Positions 58,062-64,000 of a stretch of DNA of 64,000 bases are shown here, piece after piece. How positions within the stretch are numbered: position 1 is the stretch's first letter; every line of letters starts with the position of its first letter. A program made the position numbers and the translations under genes. The notes under the pieces were generated by a model. The model did no database searches. It worked only from the letters and a program-made list of their open reading frames with translations, and was not told the DNA's origin. Location: assembly GCF_020177055.1 (NCBI RefSeq), contig NZ_JAIQXT010000009.1, forward strand, positions 1 through 64,000. The letters are read 5' to 3'. The DNA comes from Sphingomonas sp. R647. Its GTDB lineage: Bacteria > Pseudomonadota > Alphaproteobacteria > Sphingomonadales > Sphingomonadaceae.

Positions 58062-59177
58062 TCAGGCGGCGCGCGCTTTTTGTGATTTGAGCCGCCACTG
58101 GCTCGGGCTCATTCCCGCCATCTCCAGAAAGGCGCGGTTGAAGCTGGCCTTGGAATTGAACCCGACCTCGAACGCCAGGGTCAGCAGGTCGCGGTGTTCG
58201 TTCGGCTCCTCGAGAAGCACCTGCAACGCGATCACCCGGCGGCGGTTGATGATCGCGTTGAAATTCTCGCCCGCAGCAGCGCCCAGCCCGCGCGACAGAT
58301 AGCTGGTGTTGGTGCCGAGCAGCCGCGCCAGCGCGGCCAGCGTCAACGCGGGATCGCGCCACCATTCCGCGCTGTCCAGACGGGCCAGCCAGTCGGCACC
58401 CTGCGCCGCCCAGTCGCGCCCGGTGGCGGGCTCCGCTGGGTCTGGCTGGGGCGGCGGGAGTGCGGGCGGGAACGCGGTCTCCGAATGGCGCCAGCCGCCG
58501 ATGCCGAGATAGAGTACCAGCACGGAGAACGCGACGTAGAGCGGGAACTGGGCGAAATAATCGCGTGCCGGATCGGCCCATTTGGCGATCACGAACCCGG
58601 CCCAGATCAGCATGATCACCGCCAGCGCAGCGATGAAGTTGCGGATCCAGTTGGGCTCGTAATCCACCCCGTCGGTGCGGTTGCTGTCGAGCCATAGGCG
58701 GTAGGCGCGGTAGCCGCGATACGCGATCGCGGCATAGGCCGCGATGCTGATCGGCGCGGCGATGTCGAACAGCGGGTCGATGACCGGCGCATGGACATGG
58801 GTGTTCCACCAGTCCTTGGTCGCCAACGGCAACGGGAATAGCGCCGCGTAGCTGACGAACTGCACCGCCACCGGCACGAAATGCACCCACAGCCGCGCCG
58901 GGCGCTGGCCGATCAGCGCGGTGGTGTAGAGGAACAGCAGCGGGCCGAAGGCGAGGGTGTAGGACAGCGGCGCAAAGCTGAGCCAGGGCCATTTGTCGTA
59001 AAAGCCGGCATAGCCGATGATGTACGGCGTCATCAGTGCGGCGACCGCCACGATCAGCAGCGCCAGCCAGCGGTTCGCCGCCCGGTTACGGCGGGCGCGC
59101 AGCAACAGTGCGGCGAGCAACAGACCCTGTACCGCGCAGATCAGCAGCGTGATGCTCATCGGCCCGAACCGGATCAT
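58062..59177 (-). CDS. Membrane-anchored AraC-family regulator
   Basis: 371 residues. Seven hydrophobic helices in the first 225 residues (LLICAVQGLLLAALLLRARR..., YTLAFGPLLFLYTTALIG, FNAIINRRRVIALQVLL at the start of the DNA part), then an AraC-type HTH pair (LAALARLLGTNTSYLSRGLG and LAFEVGFNSKASFNRAFLEM, closing AGMSPSQWRLK). Membrane-embedded AraC regulators are frequent in sphingomonads. It starts 8 bases after the stop of the TPR-PRMT gene, so the two are an operon; an ATG at 59159 is an alternative start. Signal and targets unknown. Confidence 0.88.
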   Translation of the reverse strand: MIRFGPMSITLLICAVQGLLLAALLLRARRNRAANRWLALLIVAVAALMTPYIIGYAGFYDKWPWLSFAPLSYTLAFGPLLFLYTTALIGQRPARLWVHFVPVAVQFVSYAALFPLPLATKDWWNTHVHAPVIDPLFDIAAPISIAAYAAIAYRGYRAYRLWLDSNRTDGVDYEPNWIRNFIAALAVIMLIWAGFVIAKWADPARDYFAQFPLYVAFSVLVLYLGIGGWRHSETAFPPALPPPQPDPAEPATGRDWAAQGADWLARLDSAEWWRDPALTLAALARLLGTNTSYLSRGLGAAAGENFNAIINRRRVIALQVLLEEPNEHRDLLTLAFEVGFNSKASFNRAFLEMAGMSPSQWRLKSQKARAA

Positions 59178-59185
59178 CGCCGCAG

Positions 59186-60556
59186 CTAGGCCCCGGAGTC
59201 CGCCAATGGCATCAGGATCAGCGTGATCCGGTCGTGGCCGACGGCGATGTCGAGCGTTTCGCCGGCCACCACATCGATCGGCGCGGGGAAGCTGTGGAGC
59301 AGTTGCAGCCAGCCGCCGTCGGTGGTGCTGGCGGGGTGGTTTTCGAAGGCGATGCCGTCCCACAGGTCGATGTGCATCCACTGGACGATGCCGATCGCGC
59401 GGCCGCTGGCGGTGACCGGGATGCGCAGTCGGGCGAGCGTCGCGTCATGCTTGTGCTGGGTCAGGTCGAGGCGGACCAGTTCGACATCGTCGGACAGGCG
59501 GTTCCAGGCGGTCATCGTGCCGTGCACCGGCAACCGCTGTGGCGCAAAGCTGGTGAAGGGCGAGAGGTCGAAGCCCGAGACCTGTCCGACAAAGGCATAG
59601 TCGGCGAGGGAATCGCTGGCGACGAGGCAGCCCATTGCGGTGGCGGCGCGGGGGATCACCAATGCGTCGGGGGCGAGGAGGCGGCGGTGGGCGTCCTCGA
59701 ACGTGTCCAGCACCTTTTCGGTGAGCAGGTCGCTCGACAGGATTTCGGAGACGAGGATGTCGGCCGGGGCATCGAGTTCGGCGCCGACGGCAAGGTCGGT
59801 CGACGGCTTGGCATGCACGGTGATGCGGTCGGCATAGCCGTTATGGGCGACGATCAGTTGCGCCATTTCGGCGATCATCGGCTCCATCTCGCACGCCACC
59901 ACGTTGCGCGCCCCGGCCCGCGCGGCCATCAGCGAGAGCAGGCCGCTGCCGGCGCCGATGTCGAGGACGCGGGCTTGCGGGCCGGCCATCGCCAGTGCGG
60001 CCTTGAGCGCGGCTTCGAACGCGTCGTTGCGCGGCGCGTCGTTCATCATCGGGATGTGCCAGAAGGGCACCGCGGCCGAGCCGAGCCGCCGCAACTGATG
60101 CTGAAGATGCAGATTGCCGGGCTGAAGCGTCAGCGCCCGGCGGAACTGGCGGATCGCGTCGAGCGTGCGGCCCGCATCGGCCAGCGCGACGGCGAGGTTG
60201 CCGACGGCGATCGGATTGTCGGGGTCGAGCGCGCAGGCACGTTCGAGCGCGACGATCGCCGCTTCGGTGCGGCCGAGCCAGTGGAGCGTCAGGCCCTGTT
60301 CGTGCAGCGCGATGGCGTGATCGGGTTCGATCGCCAGCAATTCACCCCAGGCGGCGAGCGCGTCTTCGGCGCGGGAGAGGCGACCGAGCAGGCCGGCGAG
60401 CAGCGGCAGCACGTCGGTCGCGCGATAGTCGAGCGCCAGCACGTTGCGATAGCCGGCCTCCGCGCCCTCAAGATCGCCGCGTTCGTGCAACGCCATCGCC
60501 GCGGCAAGCGCCGCGCGCGCCTCGGCCAGGCGATCAGGGGATGCGGTGTCGGTCAC
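59186..60556 (-). CDS. TPR protein fused to PRMT7/9-like arginine methyltransferase
   Basis: 456 residues from a GTG with AAGGA 8 bases upstream. Residues 1-155: three to four TPR repeats (GDLEGAEAGYRNVL, SRAEDALAAWGELL, GRTEAAIVALERACALDP, GRTLDAIRQFRRAL). Residues 160-350: SAM domain with HIPMMNDAPRNDAF (PRMT helix before motif I), VLDIGAGSGLLSLMAARAGA (motif I), VACEMEPM, and the double-E loop VSEILSSDLLTEKV (E271 and E280, nine apart as in PRMTs). Residues 380-456: beta-barrel dimer region, with TTDGGWLQLL at the position of the THW loop and PIDVVAGETLDI after it. The double-E spacing and layout match PRMT7 and PRMT9. Predicted protein arginine methyltransferase; target unknown. Confidence 0.75.
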   Translation of the reverse strand: MTDTASPDRLAEARAALAAAMALHERGDLEGAEAGYRNVLALDYRATDVLPLLAGLLGRLSRAEDALAAWGELLAIEPDHAIALHEQGLTLHWLGRTEAAIVALERACALDPDNPIAVGNLAVALADAGRTLDAIRQFRRALTLQPGNLHLQHQLRRLGSAAVPFWHIPMMNDAPRNDAFEAALKAALAMAGPQARVLDIGAGSGLLSLMAARAGARNVVACEMEPMIAEMAQLIVAHNGYADRITVHAKPSTDLAVGAELDAPADILVSEILSSDLLTEKVLDTFEDAHRRLLAPDALVIPRAATAMGCLVASDSLADYAFVGQVSGFDLSPFTSFAPQRLPVHGTMTAWNRLSDDVELVRLDLTQHKHDATLARLRIPVTASGRAIGIVQWMHIDLWDGIAFENHPASTTDGGWLQLLHSFPAPIDVVAGETLDIAVGHDRITLILMPLADSGA

Positions 60557-61008
60557 GCGGTCGTCCTTACCATATCGATCGTCCGACGCACCCGCCGATG
60601 CGCCGATCATCGCCACTAGCCGATCTTGCGGCGATTGCGATTCGCGATTGGCATTGGGTGGGGGCGGGGACGCGGTGGCCGGGCGGCGGATCGGCGAACC
60701 TGACGAAATTACGCTGAACGCGATTCATCCTGTCAGCTTCGGACGGTTTTTGCGCGGTGACGGCGGGGCGGGACTGACGAAGCTGACAAAAATACGGGTG
60801 TGTAAGGCGGGGTGTCAGGTTCGGGCCGGGGGCAGCCGAGGTCCTGCGGCGGGGCGATCGACGGGGTCAAAGAGCGGTCGGGGTTCGACCGAGGGATGAG
60901 AACATATCGGGTCCAACATTGCAAGGGGTTACTCCGCACGTTGGCAGCGCCAATCGACTTAGACGGATCATCTTAGCGAGATGAAAGCTATGATGATCAA
61001 AGTCGATC
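60557..61008. other. Non-coding region with inverted and direct repeats
   Basis: About 450 bases between the TPR-PRMT gene and the stop of the low-GC gene. It has an 11-bp inverted repeat (TGTCAGCTTCG at 60731-60741, CGAAGCTGACA at 60778-60788) and a direct repeat CTGACGAA at 60700 and 60774. No open frame with a credible start, no tRNA-like fold and no integrase. GC content falls from about 60900 onward, marking the border of the atypical segment. Confidence 0.55.
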
Positions 61009-62619
61009 TCACGCGCACGCATCCCCTGCAAACTCCTCAAGTTGGTCCTGATAGTGTGGGGTGCTGGCTGCAAAGTAGCTCATCACTCCGGTCTTGGATT
61101 TGATGCGTTCGATGTATCGATCGTAGTCGGCGTCCGTCCCACCGACATAGGCGATATCAATTAGAGCGGGAACGCTGCCTGTCCATACGATCATTTCTCC
61201 CTCGATCTTCGCTGCAAGTGTTAATTCGGTTGCATAAGCTATATTCACAAGTCCAAGAGGAAAGCGCTTGAAGTATATCGCTTGAATCGTATCGCCTTCA
61301 ACAGGCCCCGGCATGCGCACCGTGGTCGTTGATAGGCGGGATAGTGTACTCGGGTCATTGATAACTGCATCAAGAACTGCGAGATCTTGATCCACTGCGC
61401 CGATATCGGCAATCGAGAGTTCGGTGTCCTCCCGGCCGATCAGCTTGAGAGCATGGTTGGCGATAGCGCAAAGCTGCGCCGGCCTACTCCACTTTGTGTT
61501 TGCATCGGCCTTGTCGCTGGTCATTGTGCCGACGATAGGCTGCGCGATCTTATTAAAGTTGATCTCAAACGTTAAAGGTCGCTCTCTAAAAGCTGCGAGA
61601 AATCCGTACAGCGCCGACCATTTTTCCGCTGTTGCGGTCGCTGTTTCGAGGCGCGCACTGTTAGTCCGTAAATTGAGTGAGAGAGAGGCCCTTGCTTCAT
61701 TTGAAAATTCTGCACTTAGCAGGAAATCAAGTAGTGGAGTACGCAAAAGTAATCGCATTTGATCGCATGGAAGCAAATTCGATGGGAGTCTAATTACGTT
61801 TGCGTGGAACTTGAATGGCGGGCGACTCGGTTCATCATATACGATGATAGTTGCAGTGTCAGTCGGTATCGGTTCGAATTTAACACTGCTCCACTCTTCC
61901 GATAAGCTGGGGATCGGGACATCCATGCCAAACCGACGTTCGTAGGCGGTCGTTCTGATATTATCGAGGGGCTGCATGCCGAAGAACGCTTCGACTATAT
62001 GATCGATAGTGCCGGTAAACGTTGTTGTGATGAAGTGGCCGCCACCATTCTCGTATCCCACTTCCCGGAGTTCGCGTTGTTTCTTCAAGTTGTATTCATA
62101 CAACGAAGGCCCAACCGCCCCTTCCATCGCGGCGCGTAGTGCTTCCCCTGTCGCTGGTAACGTCTCGAACCAAGGATCTAGCCGAACTCGGATAGTTACT
62201 GAATTGGGGGCTGAATCGGAGAGGCGTGCCTTTCGCAACTCGGCCAAAATGAGAGCGAGAAAATCGCCATTGATGTGTATAATTCGCGCGTCGACAAACG
62301 TCAGATCGTCGTTGGCGCGAAGCACATAAATAAATGTGGGCCTAGAATCTTTTGCAAGATACTCAATAGACGAAAGCCGAAGCTTGATTGTCTTAGAACT
62401 TGTCCAGATCGTCTTTAACTGAACTAGGCAGGAGAGCGGAGCGGGGCGGGCGTCGAGCGCTGATGATCCGTAGGGGTGATGCCAGTCAACGATAAAGTCC
62501 CAGCCGCGTCGATCGTACGTTGAAGCATTGGGAACCAAGCCGGCGTCTATACAAAGATCCGGAAAGCGACTCTCGCCCTTTTTTCCTAGCTGGTCAGAGT
62601 TCAGCGTTCTCTTCGTCAT
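61009..62619 (-). CDS. Low-GC protein with DUF4365-like PD-(D/E)XK nuclease domain
   Basis: 536 residues from the ATG at 62619. Residues 5-110 read as a restriction-endonuclease-fold domain: QLGKKGESRFPDLCIDAGLV (E16), YDRRGWDFIVDW (D41), CLVQLKTIWTSS (Q67-x-K69), EYLAKDSRPTFIYVL. That is the DUF4365 pattern. The remaining 420 residues have no pattern I recognise; they are probably a sensor or binding region. The gene is markedly poorer in GC than its surroundings, with Asn/Ile/Lys-rich codons, and sits directly after mfd on the same strand, 46 bases from its stop. Single-gene defence is a reasonable inference; the true start is uncertain as no ribosome site is seen. Confidence 0.6.
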   Translation of the reverse strand: MTKRTLNSDQLGKKGESRFPDLCIDAGLVPNASTYDRRGWDFIVDWHHPYGSSALDARPAPLSCLVQLKTIWTSSKTIKLRLSSIEYLAKDSRPTFIYVLRANDDLTFVDARIIHINGDFLALILAELRKARLSDSAPNSVTIRVRLDPWFETLPATGEALRAAMEGAVGPSLYEYNLKKQRELREVGYENGGGHFITTTFTGTIDHIVEAFFGMQPLDNIRTTAYERRFGMDVPIPSLSEEWSSVKFEPIPTDTATIIVYDEPSRPPFKFHANVIRLPSNLLPCDQMRLLLRTPLLDFLLSAEFSNEARASLSLNLRTNSARLETATATAEKWSALYGFLAAFRERPLTFEINFNKIAQPIVGTMTSDKADANTKWSRPAQLCAIANHALKLIGREDTELSIADIGAVDQDLAVLDAVINDPSTLSRLSTTTVRMPGPVEGDTIQAIYFKRFPLGLVNIAYATELTLAAKIEGEMIVWTGSVPALIDIAYVGGTDADYDRYIERIKSKTGVMSYFAASTPHYQDQLEEFAGDACA

Positions 62620-62665
62620 GCAGTCGATAAATGCATAGCATCGTTGAGCTAAGGGGAACACCCCC

Positions 62666-64000
62666 TCACCCCGCCGCCTTAGCCAACCCCCGCGAAATCT
62701 GCACCGCTGCGTTCAGCCGGGCCCGTGGCGTCGCGAACGCGCGGGAGACCACCAGCTTCATGTCCGGGCGCAGTTTGGCGGTTCCGTCCAGCCGCTCGAC
62801 ATAGGCCAGCAGCCCGTCGACGCTGGGGAATTTGTCTTCGTGGAAGGTGACGAGCGCGCCCTTTGGGCCGACGTCGATCTTGGCGATGCACGCCTTTTTG
62901 GCGTTCAGCTTGGCCTCGATCAGCAGCAGGAGGTTTTCGGTTTCTTGCGGAAGTTTGCCGAAGCGGTCGATCATTTCGGCGGCGAATTCCTCGATCCCCG
63001 CGCGGTCCTCGACATCGTTGAGGCGGCGGTAGAGGCCCATGCGCAGGTCGAGGTCGGGGACGAAGCCCTCCGGGATGAGGATCGGGGCGTCGACGGTGAT
63101 CTGGGGCGAGAGGTCGCGGGGGCGGTCGCTGGCCATGCCGCCGGCCTTGGCGTCCATGATCGCTTCCTCCAGCATCGATTGGTAGAGTTCGTAGCCGACT
63201 TCCTTGATGTGCCCGGACTGTTCGTCGCCGAGCAGATTGCCGGCGCCGCGAATGTCGAGGTCATGGCTGGCGAGCTGGAACCCTGCGCCCAGCGATTCGA
63301 GGTCGGAGAGGACCTTGAGGCGCTTTTCGGCGGCTTCGGTCATCTGCCGCTGGGGGGCGGTGGTCATGTAGGCATAGGCGCGGGTCTTGGCCCGGCCGAC
63401 GCGGCCGCGCAGCTGGTAGAGTTGGGCGAGGCCGAACTTGTCGGCGCGGTTGACGATCATCGTGTTGGCGCTGGGGATGTCGATCCCGGATTCGATGATC
63501 GAGGTGGAGACGAGCACCTCGTACTTCTTGTCGTAGAAGGCGGACATGCGCTCTTCGACCTCGGTCGGGGCCATCTGGCCGTGCGCGACGACGTAGCGGA
63601 TTTCGGGCACGTCCTCGCGCAGGAACTTCTCGACATCGGGCAGGTCGGCGATGCGCGGGGTGACGAAGAAGGACTGTCCGCCGCGATAATGTTCGCGCAG
63701 CAGGGCTTCGCGCAGGACGACGGGATCCCACGGCATGACATAGGTGCGGACCGCGAGGCGATCGACCGGCGGGGTCTGGATCACCGACAGCTCACGCAGG
63801 CCCGACATCGCCATTTGCAGCGTGCGCGGGATCGGGGTGGCGGTGAGGGTGAGGACGTGGACGTCGGCCTTGAGGCCCTTTAGCCGTTCCTTGTGGGTGA
63901 CGCCGAAGCGCTGTTCCTCATCCACCACGACCAGGCCGAGGCGCTTGAATTCGATCCCCTTGGCGAGAACGGCGTGGGTGCCGACGACGACGTCGAGCGT
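62666..64000 (-). CDS. mfd: Transcription-repair coupling factor Mfd, C-terminal part
   Basis: The gene runs in from the right edge; 444 codons plus stop are visible. Mfd removes RNA polymerase stalled at lesions and recruits UvrA. Visible helicase pieces: GTHAVLAKGIEFKRLGLVVV with DEEQRFGV (motif II DEEQ), LTLTATPIPRTLQMAMSGL (motif III), STSIIESGIDIPSANTM (motif V), QLYQLRGRVGR (motif VI), then DIRGAGNLLGDEQSGHIKEV and the C-terminal D7 domain. DIRGAGNLLGDEQSGH distinguishes Mfd from RecG. The stop is 46 bases before the low-GC nuclease-like gene. Confidence 0.96.
   Translation of the reverse strand, partial: TLDVVVGTHAVLAKGIEFKRLGLVVVDEEQRFGVTHKERLKGLKADVHVLTLTATPIPRTLQMAMSGLRELSVIQTPPVDRLAVRTYVMPWDPVVLREALLREHYRGGQSFFVTPRIADLPDVEKFLREDVPEIRYVVAHGQMAPTEVEERMSAFYDKKYEVLVSTSIIESGIDIPSANTMIVNRADKFGLAQLYQLRGRVGRAKTRAYAYMTTAPQRQMTEAAEKRLKVLSDLESLGAGFQLASHDLDIRGAGNLLGDEQSGHIKEVGYELYQSMLEEAIMDAKAGGMASDRPRDLSPQITVDAPILIPEGFVPDLDLRMGLYRRLNDVEDRAGIEEFAAEMIDRFGKLPQETENLLLLIEAKLNAKKACIAKIDVGPKGALVTFHEDKFPSVDGLLAYVERLDGTAKLRPDMKLVVSRAFATPRARLNAAVQISRGLAKAAG

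Noticed and set aside
60546..61073. Short frames (68-117 codons) on both strands between the PRMT and nuclease-like genes
   Set aside because: Random composition, mutual overlap and no start signals.

Overview
The window is GC-rich chromosomal DNA of an alphaproteobacterium, most likely a member of the Sphingomonadaceae (Sphingomonas or close relative). This rests on the separate F1 operon (atpH-A-G-D-C), the mdh-sucD-odhA-odhB-lpd TCA block, a CIRCE-controlled groESL, a large TonB-dependent receptor, PhaR, DUF6768 and DUF6311 proteins, and the general protein style. No database was searched, so the genus is an inference. No rRNA, tRNA, CRISPR array, insertion sequence or integrase was seen. 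The genome is mostly core and metabolic here; one low-GC gene near the right end looks acquired.

Layout. 1-5009: the 3' end of a GDP-mannose synthesis gene (manC type) converges on a four-gene minus-strand operon (GNAT acyltransferase, cupin/JmjC-like protein, second GNAT, DUF6311 membrane protein) with stop-start overlaps; it fits surface polysaccharide modification. 5010-5571 is an unusually AT-rich non-coding stretch. 5572-6577 holds an MraZ-like double AbrB protein and a small zinc-ribbon-like protein, ended by a strong bidirectional terminator shared with groEL. 6779-8868 is groES-groEL with a readable promoter and CIRCE operator. 9022-11948 carries sppA, a GNAT and a STAS-like protein. 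11950-13514 has a TRIC-type channel, a DUF6768 protein and an ECF sigma factor. 13606-18656 has a DUF1275 membrane protein, an aldo/keto reductase, a serine hydrolase and a membrane GGDEF protein with a variant GGAEF site.

18738-27104 (minus) is the TCA operon mdh - secreted protein - sucD - odhA - odhB - 50-residue membrane protein - lpd; sucC is not in it. 27257-32148 has a FAD oxidoreductase, an MHS-type transporter, alanine racemase and a secreted protein. 32275-35478 is a TonB-dependent receptor. 35683-38542 is a PHA-related group (thiolase, short PhaC-like hydrolase, divergent phaR). 38588-47243 mixes exported enzymes (amidohydrolase, TPR protein, predicted exported methyltransferase, retropepsin-like PDZ protein), a lone CpaF-type ATPase, an AraC regulator and two small secreted proteins of DUF6265 type.

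47452-53067 (minus) is the F1 ATP synthase operon, with two surprises: a lipoprotein gene between atpG and atpD, and large composite palindromes between atpA and atpG and between atpD and atpC (a third lies just beyond atpC). 53285-60556 has a secreted protein, a DEAD-box helicase, an S41 peptidase, a membrane-anchored AraC regulator and, in operon with it, a TPR protein fused to what reads as a PRMT7/9-type arginine methyltransferase. 61009-62619 is a low-GC gene with a DUF4365-like PD-(D/E)XK nuclease signature, sitting directly downstream of mfd, whose 3' part fills the right end.

The most interesting candidates are the TPR-PRMT protein, the nuclease-like low-GC gene beside mfd, the lipoprotein and palindromes inside the atp operon, and the out-of-context MraZ-like protein.
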